Shown: piece by piece, positions 9,571-18,381 of the stretch
How the letters are laid out: each line of letters begins with the position of its first letter
Numbering within the stretch: the stretch's first letter is position 1
Assembly: GCA_965658375.1 (NCBI GenBank)
Contig: CBFHSD010000005.1
Location: 1 to 64,000, forward strand
DNA: 64,000 nucleotides
From: CBFHSD01 sp965658375
Lineage (GTDB): Bacteria > Bacteroidota > Bacteroidia > Flavobacteriales_G > Salibacteraceae
Reading direction: 5' to 3'
Made by a program: the position numbers and the translations under genes
Notes under the pieces: generated by a model
Told to the model about the DNA's origin: nothing
What the model saw: only the letters and a program-made list of their open reading frames with translations
Databases searched by the model: none

Positions 9571-9604
9571 AAAAAGGCTACTCAATTGAGTAGCCTTTTT
9601 TTTG
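9571..9604. terminator. Bidirectional terminator between two convergent T9SS cargo genes
   Basis: A perfect palindrome (9571-9600) has the core GGCTACTCAATTGAGTAGCC, flanked by A5 on the left and more than five T on the right. It therefore works as an intrinsic terminator for both the upstream plus-strand gene and the minus-strand gene ending at 9618. Confidence 0.9.
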
Positions 9605-9617
9605 CATCTATGTCTCC

Positions 9618-11093
9618 TTACTTTAAAATCAACTTATGCTGGGTATTCTTAATCTCTGTAGCTACCTTCACAAAATAAGTTCCACTTGGTAAATGTTCTA
9701 CATTCAATTGGTTTATTCCTTTATTGAAAGTACCCACTTGCACAGTTTGTCCGGCTAAGTTTAGTATGGTGTATTCGGAAATGCTTTTTGCTTCTACATT
9801 AACCATCCCTTTGCTTGGATTTGGATAAAGATTAAACAAAGCCTCTTCATTTTCTGCAATGGAATTCCCTTGATCAGAAAGAACTGTAATTGTTTCTTCA
9901 TTGGTACATCCGTTGTCATCAAATACTGTTACGGTATAGTCTCCAGGAGCTAAGCCTGTTATTGTGCTCGAATTATCTCCATTGTCCCAAGAATAAAAAT
10001 AGTCTTGTCCAAATAATGTTCCACCAGATGCTAAAATTTCAATAGACCCATCCGCACCCGTAGAATTCTCAACGTTTACAACTTGAATACTGATGGAGTC
10101 TGGATTCATCAATGTAAGATTTACAACAGAGGGGTTGCCAGAGCTTGCACTTACTGTTACGGCATAGTTTCCTGCCTCTAAGTCAAAGCGTTCATTACCT
10201 GTTCCTCCATCATTCCAGTCAAAGCTCAATGGTCCCGTTCCCCCAAAACCTTGTATTAGGGCGTAGCCATTGTCATCTTCATAACACAAAGGATTCATTT
10301 GAAAAGCAACTCCTGCTAAGACATCTGCGCCTCCTTGGTATTCAGCCGAAAGAATATTCCCATTTGCATCTGCCTCTGCAGTAAGCACATAAAAATCTTG
10401 ACCATTCGCTAAGAAATTGTAGATATAGGTAGTCTCTACATTGTCTTCTACCAAAGACCAGCCAAGGATAGGAATGAGCGCCCAAATGCTATCTGTTTGT
10501 ACTTGCTCAACACGTTGACGAATCACCTGTTGTGAGCTTCCTGGAAGTTGAAGTGTACCAAAAGCATCCATCTCTGAATTGATTTGTACGGTAATTTTAA
10601 TGCGAATAGAATCAAAGGTTCCCACAAAAATATCTTCTAAAGTGGAGTCAACAGTGCTACTGCTGGTAAAAGTGGTTCCATAAGTAGATGGAAATGTCAT
10701 TTGAACAATGTTGGGTTCAAAATCTATTACAGTAACTAGGCCAACATCAATAGGGTCCCCATAGAAACCGTCTATTTCTAAAGAAGAAGAGCTTTTGATC
10801 ATGTATCCAAGATTATCTACATCACCAAAAACAAAATCGGTATTTGGAAAATCCGCATCTCCCGGAGTTCCTGTAGGATCTAAAAACGCTAAGGTATCAA
10901 CCCAATGAAGATTCAACCCCGTAAAATCCCAAGTTTGTGCTGTTGCACTTCCTGCAGGCATGGTTCCTCCGGGCATAGTGTCATATCCCAAAACAACAGC
11001 GTCTCCAAGATTTCCAAGATCAGCATCTGTTATTGTTATTTGAGCCTGAGCGAGCCCAGTTATCACTAAAGCACTGAGTAATAGTTTTTTCAT
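9618..11093 (-). CDS. T9SS type A-sorted secreted protein with SprB-like repeats
   Basis: The product is about 491 residues. I start it at MKKLLLSALVITGLAQAQ, a clean signal peptide; the in-frame extension to 11138 has no signal-like character. The first ~270 residues match no family I recognise. Residues ~270-410 contain two units resembling SprB repeats (C.DDNGYALIQGFGGTGPLSFDW and the FDDNGCTNEETITV end of the second). The C-terminus is a type A sorting domain: LYPNPSKGMVNVEA, then LPSGTYFVKV and a basic end (KLILK). It should be exported by T9SS and cleaved or anchored at the surface. It is monocistronic and convergent to the 15-repeat protein, with a shared terminator. Function unknown. 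Confidence 0.85.
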   Translation of the reverse strand: MKKLLLSALVITGLAQAQITITDADLGNLGDAVVLGYDTMPGGTMPAGSATAQTWDFTGLNLHWVDTLAFLDPTGTPGDADFPNTDFVFGDVDNLGYMIKSSSSLEIDGFYGDPIDVGLVTVIDFEPNIVQMTFPSTYGTTFTSSSTVDSTLEDIFVGTFDSIRIKITVQINSEMDAFGTLQLPGSSQQVIRQRVEQVQTDSIWALIPILGWSLVEDNVETTYIYNFLANGQDFYVLTAEADANGNILSAEYQGGADVLAGVAFQMNPLCYEDDNGYALIQGFGGTGPLSFDWNDGGTGNERFDLEAGNYAVTVSASSGNPSVVNLTLMNPDSISIQVVNVENSTGADGSIEILASGGTLFGQDYFYSWDNGDNSSTITGLAPGDYTVTVFDDNGCTNEETITVLSDQGNSIAENEEALFNLYPNPSKGMVNVEAKSISEYTILNLAGQTVQVGTFNKGINQLNVEHLPSGTYFVKVATEIKNTQHKLILK

Positions 11094-11176
11094 AATTTCT
11101 CTAATTGATTCTAGGCAAATTACGTTCTTCTTTTTCAAGTGTCCAACATTTCTTTACGGCCTTTTGCAGTAGTGCT

Positions 11177-11184
11177 TACCTTTG
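11177..11184 (+). promoter_or_regulatory. TAnnTTTG promoter element (TACCTTTG) for rbfA
   Basis: TACCTTTG ends four bases before the rbfA ATG at 11189, so the transcript would have little or no leader. The element matches the Bacteroidota -7 consensus. No good -33 is visible. It also rules out the longer upstream reading frame that starts at 11105. Confidence 0.6.
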
Positions 11185-11188
11185 CAGT

Positions 11189-11524
11189 ATGAGCATCAGA
11201 CAAGAAAAAGTAGGAAACCTATTGAAAAGGGAACTCAGCGAGATTCTTAGAGTAGAAGGTGGAAACATTACCAATAGAAAAATGGTTACTGTAACTACGG
11301 TTCGCCCTAGCCCTGATTTAGGTTTTGCCAAAATTTATGTGAGCATTTTTCCAAGTATAGATTCTGATGAAGATGTAAAAGCTTTGCGAAGCAGGTCTTC
11401 TTTCATTAGAGGTTTATTGGGTAAGAAAGTGGGGAAACAGCTAAGAGTTGTTCCCGAAATTGCCTTTTATCTTGACGATTCTTTAGATTACGCTCAACGC
11501 ATTAATGATTTGTTAGATCAGTGA
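11189..11524 (+). CDS. rbfA: Ribosome-binding factor A
   Basis: RbfA is a 30S maturation factor that binds near the 5' helix of 16S rRNA and is important in cold growth. The 111-residue protein begins MSIRQEKVGNLLKRELSEIL, the typical RbfA N-terminus, and ends with the FYLDDSLDYAQRINDLL block typical of the family. The KH-like central part (SPDLGFAKIYVSIF) is present. The start at 11189 is chosen because the promoter TACCTTTG sits directly before it. Its end overlaps the next gene by four bases (GTGA), so the permease that follows is probably translationally coupled. Confidence 0.95.
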   Translation: MSIRQEKVGNLLKRELSEILRVEGGNITNRKMVTVTTVRPSPDLGFAKIYVSIFPSIDSDEDVKALRSRSSFIRGLLGKKVGKQLRVVPEIAFYLDDSLDYAQRINDLLDQ

Positions 11525-12732
11525 GTTTTTCATTTCGCATAGCTAAGAGGTACCTTTTTGCGAAGAAGAAGCACAATGTCATCAACCTTATTTCATTCAT
11601 CTCTATGTTTGGAATTGGAGTTGGCGCCATGGCGCTTATCATTGTGCTGTCTGCTTTTAACGGAATAGACAGCTTAGTTAGAAGCCTTTACAGCTCTTTT
11701 GATGCCGAACTTAGAATTGAAGCTGCAGAAGGCAAGTTTATTGACCTATCGGAATTTCCATTGAATGAGATTCAATTGCTTGAAGAAGTGGAGGGTATCA
11801 ATCGTTCATTGGAAGAAACTGTTCTTCTTAGAAACGGAAACAAACAAGCTTTTGCCACCATTAAAGGAGTAGATACTTCTTTCTTAAGCATGAGCGGCAT
11901 GGACTCTATCATCTACATTGGTGAACCTGTGATTTATGGCAATGTGGGTGAACCTCGAATGATTTATGGGTATTTGGTAGCCAACAAGCTCGGTCTTTCT
12001 GAAATCAACTACATCCCCATCAATGTATATGCTGCCAATAAAGAAGCGAAAGCCTCTTCTATGAGCATGAATGCGTTTTATACCGAGCCTATCCAAACGG
12101 CTGGTGTGTTTAGTGTGAACATTGACTTTGACACAAAATACGTGATTGCACCAAGAAGTTTTACCGAAAAACTTTTACAAGTAGAAAACATTGTAAGTGC
12201 AATAGAGATCAACTTTAAGGAGGATAATGCTTTAGAAATGAAGGATAAAATCAGCGCTATTATTGGAGATAAGTATGTTTTAAAAACAAGATACGAGCAG
12301 AACGAACTGCTCTTTAAAACCAACAAAACCGAAAAATATTTTACTTACCTCATCTTACTCTTCATTTTAATGATTGCCACATTCAACATCATCGGTTCAC
12401 TGAGTATGTTGATTATAGATAAAACAGAAGACATCTTTATTTTGAGAAGTCTTGGAGCTAACAATACCACAATCCGTAAGGCATTTCAGCTAGAAGGTAT
12501 TCTCATAGGCGCCATAGGTGGCAGTGTGGGAATAGCACTTGGTTTACTCGTGAGTTGGCTTCAGCAGAAATTTGGTCTGGTTCGCTTAGAAGGTATGTTG
12601 GTTGATGCCTACCCTATAGAAATTCAATTTGGTGATGTCGCGGTTGTAGCACTAACTGTTTTCATATTAGGGAGCGCGGCAGCATTTCTCCCTTCTAAAT
12701 GGCTTATACAAGAGCGCACACTCAAGAGATAA
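11521..12732 (+). CDS. FtsX-like ABC transporter permease, LolC/LolE type
   Basis: The 403-residue protein starts with GTG overlapping the rbfA stop. It opens with FRIAKRYLFAKKKHNVINLIS, a segment typical of lipoprotein-releasing permeases of the LolC/LolE family, followed by a transmembrane helix, a ~220-residue periplasmic MacB-PCD-like domain and three C-terminal helices (FILMIATFNIIGSLSMLIID is within the FtsX core). It should form the membrane part of a complex that extracts lipoproteins from the inner membrane. The ATPase partner is not in this window, which is common in Bacteroidota, where the rbfA-permease pair stands alone. Family call firm; Lol role inferred. Confidence 0.85.
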   Translation: MSFSFRIAKRYLFAKKKHNVINLISFISMFGIGVGAMALIIVLSAFNGIDSLVRSLYSSFDAELRIEAAEGKFIDLSEFPLNEIQLLEEVEGINRSLEETVLLRNGNKQAFATIKGVDTSFLSMSGMDSIIYIGEPVIYGNVGEPRMIYGYLVANKLGLSEINYIPINVYAANKEAKASSMSMNAFYTEPIQTAGVFSVNIDFDTKYVIAPRSFTEKLLQVENIVSAIEINFKEDNALEMKDKISAIIGDKYVLKTRYEQNELLFKTNKTEKYFTYLILLFILMIATFNIIGSLSMLIIDKTEDIFILRSLGANNTTIRKAFQLEGILIGAIGGSVGIALGLLVSWLQQKFGLVRLEGMLVDAYPIEIQFGDVAVVALTVFILGSAAAFLPSKWLIQERTLKR

Positions 12733-12735
12733 AAA

Positions 12736-13455
12736 ATGAAAGAGAAAATTAGATCTATTCTAGAAGTGAACGAAAGTGGATGGGGACGCATTGTAGACAT
12801 CTTCATCCAAGTACTTATTTTCATTTCGCTCTTCACATTTTCGCTGGAAACCATTCCAGATCTAAGTGCACAATCAGTTAAAGCCTTAGAATTTATAGAG
12901 ACCTTTTGTGTCATTGTGTTCAGTCTTGAATACATCTTGAGGGTTTACAGTACAGAAAAGCCCATGAAATACATCTTTAGTTTTTATGGCTTGATAGATC
13001 TTTTTGCCATTCTACCTTTTTATCTCAACCTCATTGTTGACCTTCGCGCACTTCGAATTTTCAGAATCTTTAGAATTTTTAGAGCCTTTAAACTCGTGCG
13101 ATACAATACAGCTTTGATGCGCTTTAAGTATGCCTATGAAGCCATAAAGGAAGAGCTTATCCTATTTTCAATTCTAACGGGCATTTTGATTTTTCTTACT
13201 GCCACTGGCATCTATTACTTTGAACACGAAGCACAACCGGAGCAGTTCAGTTCAATATATCACAGTTTTTGGTGGGCAATTGTTACCCTTACTACAGTAG
13301 GTTACGGAGATGTTTACCCCATAACGATAGGAGGAAAAATCTTTACATTTTTTGTGGTAATTATTGGAGTAGGAATTGTGACTGTACCAGCCGGTTTGGT
13401 GGCAACAGCTTTGTCAAAAGCAAGAAAGGTGGAAGAGGATGAAGAAAATCCTTAA
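12736..13455 (+). CDS. Voltage-gated potassium channel (six-helix ion transporter)
   Basis: The 239-residue inner membrane protein has six helices. The S4 segment (about 104-123) has arginines spaced every three residues in LRALRIFRIFRIFRAFKLVR. The selectivity filter is TTVGYGD (186-192) within a pore loop after S5. These features define a Kv-type tetrameric K+ channel of the small bacterial kind. It starts three bases after the permease stop, so it probably belongs to the rbfA transcription unit. Its 3' end overlaps dusB tail to tail by four bases. There is no cytoplasmic TrkA/RCK or cyclic-nucleotide domain, only a short charged tail. Confidence 0.93.
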   Translation: MKEKIRSILEVNESGWGRIVDIFIQVLIFISLFTFSLETIPDLSAQSVKALEFIETFCVIVFSLEYILRVYSTEKPMKYIFSFYGLIDLFAILPFYLNLIVDLRALRIFRIFRIFRAFKLVRYNTALMRFKYAYEAIKEELILFSILTGILIFLTATGIYYFEHEAQPEQFSSIYHSFWWAIVTLTTVGYGDVYPITIGGKIFTFFVVIIGVGIVTVPAGLVATALSKARKVEEDEENP

Positions 13456-14447
13456 GTAGTTACAAGTCCAGAATACTCATTTCTAATATCATCTAAGGTG
13501 CGATAGATGCCATCTAAATCATTCAATGTAACCAGTTGTGTTCTAAAAGCTTTGAAATGTGAAAGGCCCTTGAAGTAATTGCCGTAATGCCTTCGCATTT
13601 CAACAATTCCTAATTTCTCCCCTTTCCAATTTACGGATAAGTCTAAATGCTTGCTCACCAAGCGTAAACGCTCTTCTATTGAAGGAGGAGGAAGAATTTC
13701 ACCGGTTTGAACGTAGTGCTTGATCTCTTTAAAAATCCACGGGTAACCTATACTAGCTCGACCAATCATAATGCCGTCTACCCCATAGCGTTCCTTGTAT
13801 TCAACGGCCTTTTGTGGCGAATCGATATCTCCATTCCCGAAAACAGGAATGTTCAACCTTGAATTATTCTTAGTCTCTGCAATCAAACTCCAGTCTGCTT
13901 CGCCTTTGTACATCTGCTTGCGTGTTCTCCCATGAATAGAAATGGCTTTGATTCCTACATCTTGCAAGCGCTCAGCAACATCAACAATATACTTGGTGCT
14001 TTCATCCCACCCTAGTCGTGTTTTTACCGTTACTGGCAAATCTGTTGTTTTAACAATGGCCTCAGTAAGCTTTACCATTTTAGGGATGTCTTGTAAAATA
14101 CCTGCACCGGCACCTTTACACACCACCTTTTTGACAGGGCACCCAAAGTTGATATCAATAATATCTGGCTTTGCGGCTGCAGTAATCTCAGCAGCCTCTA
14201 TCATGCTATCGAGTTCGCTCCCAAATATTTGTATCCCAATAGGACGCTCATACTCGAAAATATCCAGTTTTTGCTTGCTTTTAGCAGCATCGCGAATCAA
14301 ACCTTCTGAAGAAATAAACTCGGTATACATCACATCTACATCCTGCTCTTTGCACAATGCACGAAATGGAGGATCACTCACATCCTCCATTGGAGCGAGC
14401 AAGAGAGGAAATTCCTCGAGTTCAATATTTGCTATTTTTACGGCCAT
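13452..14447 (-). CDS. dusB: tRNA-dihydrouridine synthase (DusB family)
   Basis: DusB reduces uridines in the tRNA D-loop with FMN and NADPH. The 331-residue TIM barrel shows APMEDVSDPPFRALC at the N-terminus, DINFGCPVKKVVCKGAGAG with the conserved cysteine near the active site, and the FMN phosphate-binding run GNGDIDSP and GIMIGRASIGYPWIF. Length is normal. It has its own start-proximal promoter, and its 3' end overlaps the K+ channel stop on the other strand. A CPBP protease gene diverges 34 bases from its start. Confidence 0.93.
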   Translation of the reverse strand: MAVKIANIELEEFPLLLAPMEDVSDPPFRALCKEQDVDVMYTEFISSEGLIRDAAKSKQKLDIFEYERPIGIQIFGSELDSMIEAAEITAAAKPDIIDINFGCPVKKVVCKGAGAGILQDIPKMVKLTEAIVKTTDLPVTVKTRLGWDESTKYIVDVAERLQDVGIKAISIHGRTRKQMYKGEADWSLIAETKNNSRLNIPVFGNGDIDSPQKAVEYKERYGVDGIMIGRASIGYPWIFKEIKHYVQTGEILPPPSIEERLRLVSKHLDLSVNWKGEKLGIVEMRRHYGNYFKGLSHFKAFRTQLVTLNDLDGIYRTLDDIRNEYSGLVTT

Positions 14448-14460
14448 TATAAAGAGCCTG

Positions 14461-14468
14461 CAAAACTA
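14461..14468 (-). promoter_or_regulatory. TAnnTTTG promoter element (TAGTTTTG) for dusB
   Basis: On the minus strand TAGTTTTG ends 13 bases before the dusB ATG (14447). It lies in the 34-base space between the divergent dusB and CPBP genes. Confidence 0.5.
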
Positions 14469-14481
14469 CGAAATCAAGTTC

Positions 14482-15417
14482 ATGAAAAAAGGAGCACTCT
14501 CTCATTTATCGCCTAGTCAAAAAATAATGGCTCTTTTGGGCATTAGCCTTATCACAATGATTGCGAGTATGGCCATCGGTATGGGCTTGGCAATGCTCAT
14601 ATTTCAAATTCCGATAGACCAAGCGAATACCATTACCCAAATGACATCACCACAGGCAATCAATGCCTTAAAAATTGTGCAGCTTTCTTATGGATTAATC
14701 GGATTTGGTGGTGGAGCTGTAATCGCACAGTTCTTATTCTCAAAATCCCCTTTTCGTGTTTTAGGTCTTACAATGGCACCAGAAAAAAACAATGTCATGC
14801 TCACCATTGGCTTCATGCTCATTGCGCTTCCTTTTGTGACTTGGTTGGGATATATCAATAGCTTTTTAGATTTTCCAGAAGCATTGCAATGGCTAGAAGA
14901 CTGGATGCAAAGTACAGAAGAAACAAATCAAAGAACGGTAAAGAAATTTCTTCAAATGGACTCATTTGGTGACTTGGCGCTCAATCTTGTAGTCATCGCT
15001 TTTGTAACCGCGATTGGCGAAGAACTTGTTTTTAGAGGAGTGCTTCAACAATTGATTATCCCACTCTTTAAAAACTACCACATTGGCATATGGGTGTCAG
15101 CAGCAATTTTCAGCGCCTTTCATATGCAGTTTTATGGCTTTTTACCGCGGATGTTCTTGGGCATGTTATTTGGATATACTTTTTATTGGACAAAGAACCT
15201 GTACCTCCCCATACTTGCCCATTTCATAAACAATGGTTTTGCCGTTGTGGCAACCTACATCTATGGGTTTGACACATTAGACAGTGAAATAGAATCTGCT
15301 GCTGAAGGGGATGAATTCAGCTGGGTGGTGGCCATAATGAGTTTGGTAATAACTGTTGGCATTGCAGTACTTATTCAAAAAACCAATGCGCACAAAAAAG
15401 CCTTACAAAATTTGTAA
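14482..15417 (+). CDS. CPBP-family intramembrane metalloprotease
   Basis: The protein has about 311 residues and some eight membrane helices. The CPBP/Rce1-type motif 1 is IGEELVFRG (the EExxxR glutamates), motif 2 contains SAAIFSAFHMQFYG (FxxxH) and motif 3 is the later LAHFINNG (HxxxN). These are the metal-binding residues of the family, so it is predicted to be active. The true start is at 14482 (MKKGALSHLSPSQ); a long in-frame extension upstream is antisense to dusB and is not coding. The substrate is unknown; such proteins process membrane-bound peptides or act in envelope maturation. A bidirectional terminator overlaps its stop codon. Confidence 0.88.
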   Translation: MKKGALSHLSPSQKIMALLGISLITMIASMAIGMGLAMLIFQIPIDQANTITQMTSPQAINALKIVQLSYGLIGFGGGAVIAQFLFSKSPFRVLGLTMAPEKNNVMLTIGFMLIALPFVTWLGYINSFLDFPEALQWLEDWMQSTEETNQRTVKKFLQMDSFGDLALNLVVIAFVTAIGEELVFRGVLQQLIIPLFKNYHIGIWVSAAIFSAFHMQFYGFLPRMFLGMLFGYTFYWTKNLYLPILAHFINNGFAVVATYIYGFDTLDSEIESAAEGDEFSWVVAIMSLVITVGIAVLIQKTNAHKKALQNL

Positions 15418-15425
15418 GGCTTCTT
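15398..15425. terminator. Bidirectional terminator overlapping the CPBP stop codon
   Basis: The stem GCCTTACAAA (15400-15409) pairs with TTTGTAAGGC (15411-15420), with A-rich sequence before it and TTCTT after. The CPBP TAA lies inside the right arm. It can serve the convergent accC transcript as well. Confidence 0.75.
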
Positions 15426-15441
15426 AAATGTATTGCTGATT

Positions 15442-16788
15442 TTATTTTGCTTCTCTAAAATCCCACTCTTCCAAGAACTTCGTAGTGAAATTACCTTCTC
15501 TAAAGTCTTTGTTTCTAAGTAGTTTTTGATGGAAAGGAATGGTTGTTTTGATACCTTCAATGATGTACTCGTCTAAAGCACGCTGCATTTTCAGCATCGC
15601 CTCTTCACGCGTTTGTGCAACGGTGATGAGTTTTCCAATCATTGAATCGTAAAACGGAGGAATGGTATATCCCGCATAAACATGTGTATCGATGCGAACA
15701 CCGTGACCTCCAGGATTATGGTAAACCTCAATCTTTCCTGGAGATGGTCTCCAATCATTCATCGGATCCTCTGCATTGATTCTACATTGAATGCTATGCA
15801 ATTGAGGGAAATAATTCAATCCAGAAATAGGAATACCTGAAGCAATCTTGATTTGTTCTTTAATCAAATCGTAGTTGATTACTTCTTCCGTAATGGTATG
15901 TTCTACCTGAATACGGGTATTCATCTCCATGAAGTAGAAATTTCTATGCTTATCTACCAAAAACTCAACAGTTCCAACACCTTCGTAGCTGATGGCTTTT
16001 GTTGCCTTAATAGCCGCATCTCCCATCTTATTCCGAAGCTCTTCATCCATAAATGGACTTGGAGTTTCTTCAATCAACTTTTGATGTCTTCTTTGAATAG
16101 AGCAATCACGTTCACTAAGGTGACATGCATTACCCTGTTGGTCACCAGCAATTTGAATCTCAATGTGGCGAGGTTCCTCAATGAACTTCTCCATATACAT
16201 TCCATCGTTACCGAAAGATGCCCCAGCTTCAATTTTTGCCTTCTCCCATTGCTCATTGAGCTCTTCTTCACTGTAAAGCCTGCGCATCCCTTTACCTCCA
16301 CCACCTGCGGTAGCTTTGATCATTACAGGGTATCCAATATTATTGGCTTCATCTCTAGCCTCTTCAATGGTATCAATAACACCTTTAGAACCAGGAACAC
16401 ATGGTACTCCTGCTTCAATCATGGTTGATTTGGCCGTAGCCTTATCTCCCATAGAGGTAATTTGTTCTGGAGTTGCTCCGATAAACTTAATGTCGTGATC
16501 TTGGCAAATCTTAGAGAATTTTGCGTTCTCACTTAAGAAACCATACCCTGGATGTATTGCATCGGCATTGGTGATTTCCGCTGCCGCAATAATTCTAGGA
16601 ATATTCAAATAAGATTCGCTACTTGCTGGAGGTCCAATACAAACGGCTTCATCTGCAAATCTAACATGCAAACTATCCTTATCTGCTGTGGAATATACCG
16701 CCACAGTGCTAATGCCCATTTCTTTACATGTTCTAATGACACGTAAGGCAATTTCACCACGATTTGCGATCAATATCTTTTTAAACAT
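15442..16788 (-). CDS. accC: Acetyl-CoA carboxylase, biotin carboxylase subunit
   Basis: AccC carboxylates the biotin on BCCP with ATP and bicarbonate, the first half of the acetyl-CoA carboxylase reaction in fatty-acid synthesis. The 448-residue protein starts MFKKILIANRGEIALRVIRT. It has the ATP-grasp glycine loop KATAGGGGKGMR, the FMEMNTRIQVEH active-site segment and an EEVINYDLI stretch. It lies 31 bases after accB in the same direction and ends the YceD-rpmF-plsX-fabH-accB-accC run. A carboxyltransferase (accA/accD) is not adjacent; a propionyl-CoA-type beta chain lies at 44906-46447. Confidence 0.96.
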   Translation of the reverse strand: MFKKILIANRGEIALRVIRTCKEMGISTVAVYSTADKDSLHVRFADEAVCIGPPASSESYLNIPRIIAAAEITNADAIHPGYGFLSENAKFSKICQDHDIKFIGATPEQITSMGDKATAKSTMIEAGVPCVPGSKGVIDTIEEARDEANNIGYPVMIKATAGGGGKGMRRLYSEEELNEQWEKAKIEAGASFGNDGMYMEKFIEEPRHIEIQIAGDQQGNACHLSERDCSIQRRHQKLIEETPSPFMDEELRNKMGDAAIKATKAISYEGVGTVEFLVDKHRNFYFMEMNTRIQVEHTITEEVINYDLIKEQIKIASGIPISGLNYFPQLHSIQCRINAEDPMNDWRPSPGKIEVYHNPGGHGVRIDTHVYAGYTIPPFYDSMIGKLITVAQTREEAMLKMQRALDEYIIEGIKTTIPFHQKLLRNKDFREGNFTTKFLEEWDFREAK

Positions 16789-16819
16789 GTGCTTTTGTTT
16801 GATGCAACAATACCCGCTA

Positions 16820-17335
16820 TTATGACGGGTCTACTAAGAATAAAGGTTGATCGTATTCAACCGGTGTGGCATCTTCCACCAACACTTTCACGATTTTTCC
16901 AGAAACTTCAGATTCAATTTCGTTGAAAAGCTTCATGGCTTCAATGATGCAGGTAACTGATCCTTCGCTAATAGAATCTCCTACACCAACAAATGCTGGT
17001 TTATCTGGAGATGCAGAGCGATAGAATGTTCCGATCATCGGTGCTTTTACTGTGATGTACTTTGATTCATCATCTGCTGGTGCTGCTTTCTCTGCTGGCG
17101 CAGGTGCTGGTGCCGCTGCTGCAACGGGTGCTGCTTGAGGCATTTGCATTTGCTGCATCGGCTGCATCATTTGCGGTTGTGCTGCAACAATTGTTGGTTG
17201 CGCTTCAGCTGCTCCTTTCTTTTTAGGGTCATCGCTTTTAATGACAATTTTGAAATCTTTCGTTTCCAATTCTACTTCGTTAGCCCCTGATTTTGAGACG
17301 AAACGAATTAATTGTTGAATTTCATTTAAGTCCAT
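16820..17335 (-). CDS. accB: Acetyl-CoA carboxylase biotin carboxyl carrier protein
   Basis: BCCP carries the biotin that shuttles carboxyl groups between AccC and the carboxyltransferase. The protein has 171 residues. An N-terminal helical domain (LIRFVSKSGANEVELE) is followed by an Ala/Pro/Gln/Met-rich linker at about 43-88 and then a biotinyl domain with EAMKLFNE, where K135 is the biotinylated lysine. The linker is long and rich in QPQMMQPM-like runs. It lies between fabH and accC on the same strand, 47 bases after fabH. Confidence 0.96.
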   Translation of the reverse strand: MDLNEIQQLIRFVSKSGANEVELETKDFKIVIKSDDPKKKGAAEAQPTIVAAQPQMMQPMQQMQMPQAAPVAAAAPAPAPAEKAAPADDESKYITVKAPMIGTFYRSASPDKPAFVGVGDSISEGSVTCIIEAMKLFNEIESEVSGKIVKVLVEDATPVEYDQPLFLVDPS

Positions 17336-17382
17336 ACTTCTGCTCTTTGAGATGCGAAAGGTAAAATAATGATTGAATTAAT

Positions 17383-18378
17383 TTAACTATTGTAAGCCCA
17401 TTTTAAATATAAGGCTCCCCAAGTAAATCCTCCACCAAATGCTGCAAGAATGAGGTTGTCTCCTTTTTTCAGGTTTTTCTCCCACTCCCACAAACATAGA
17501 GGTATGGTTCCACTTGTTGTATTTCCATAGCGTTGAATGTTGATCATCACCTTTTCGGGGTCAACATCTACAGCTCTGCGTATTGCTTCTATAATTCTTA
17601 AGTTGGCTTGATGAGGAACCAAATAAGCAATGTCTTTACCTGTAAGGTGATTTCTTTCCATTACTTCTTTCGAAACCGCTGCCATATTCGAAACCGCTGC
17701 TTTGAAAACGGGTTGTCCTTCTTGGTAAACAAAATGCTGACGCGCGTCAATGGTTTCATGCGTTGGTGGTCTCATAGAACCTCCAGCCTTTTGATGCAAG
17801 TGTACTCTACCGGCTCCATCACTTTTAAGCACACTATCTACCACACCGTAACCTTCTTGGTTGGGTTCTAATAAAAGTGCTCCAGCTCCATCACCAAAAA
17901 TGACACACGTTGTTCTATCTGTGTAATCTACGATACTCGACATTTTGTCGGCACCAACAACGATTACCTTCTTATACATTCCACTTTCTATGTATTTAGA
18001 AGCTGTGACAACTGCATATAAAAAGCCAGAACATGCTGCATTGATGTCAAAATTAAAGGCGTTCTTGATACCCACTTTATCCGCTATGATATTAGCCGTT
18101 GCTGGAAAAATCATGTCGGCTGTAACGGTAGCACAGATTAACAAGTCAATCTCTTCTGCCTGAGTACCTGTTTTACGCAATAATTCTTTTACCGCTGGGG
18201 CTCCCAATTCAGAAGTACCCATGTCTTCTCCTTTGAGAATTCTGCGTTCTTTGATTCCAGTTCTGGTGGTAATCCAATCATCCGTAGTATCTACCATGGC
18301 TTCCAGCTCTTTGTTGGAAAGCACATAATCGGGCACGTAACCCGCTACACCAGTAACTGCTGCTGTAATTTTACTCAT
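17383..18378 (-). CDS. fabH: 3-oxoacyl-ACP synthase III
   Basis: FabH starts fatty-acid synthesis by condensing an acyl-CoA primer with malonyl-ACP. The 331-residue thiolase-fold protein has the catalytic triad C116 (NAACSGFLYA), H256 (PHQANLR) and N286 (GNTTSG). The DDWITTRTGIKERR N-terminal block and the C-terminal AFGGGFTWG are typical. It begins three bases after the plsX stop, in the classic rpmF-plsX-fabH order, which links phospholipid and fatty-acid initiation. Confidence 0.96.
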   Translation of the reverse strand: MSKITAAVTGVAGYVPDYVLSNKELEAMVDTTDDWITTRTGIKERRILKGEDMGTSELGAPAVKELLRKTGTQAEEIDLLICATVTADMIFPATANIIADKVGIKNAFNFDINAACSGFLYAVVTASKYIESGMYKKVIVVGADKMSSIVDYTDRTTCVIFGDGAGALLLEPNQEGYGVVDSVLKSDGAGRVHLHQKAGGSMRPPTHETIDARQHFVYQEGQPVFKAAVSNMAAVSKEVMERNHLTGKDIAYLVPHQANLRIIEAIRRAVDVDPEKVMINIQRYGNTTSGTIPLCLWEWEKNLKKGDNLILAAFGGGFTWGALYLKWAYNS

Positions 18379-18381
18379 AGT

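Noticed and set aside
13942..14481. 180-codon N-terminal extension of the CPBP protease
   Set aside because: It runs antisense through dusB and has Ser/Pro/Ile-rich low-complexity sequence. The family start fits 14482.
15853..16428. 191-codon plus-strand frame
   Set aside because: Antisense to accC, whose ATP-grasp motifs are complete. The product is a typical mirror frame rich in Phe, Leu and Ser.
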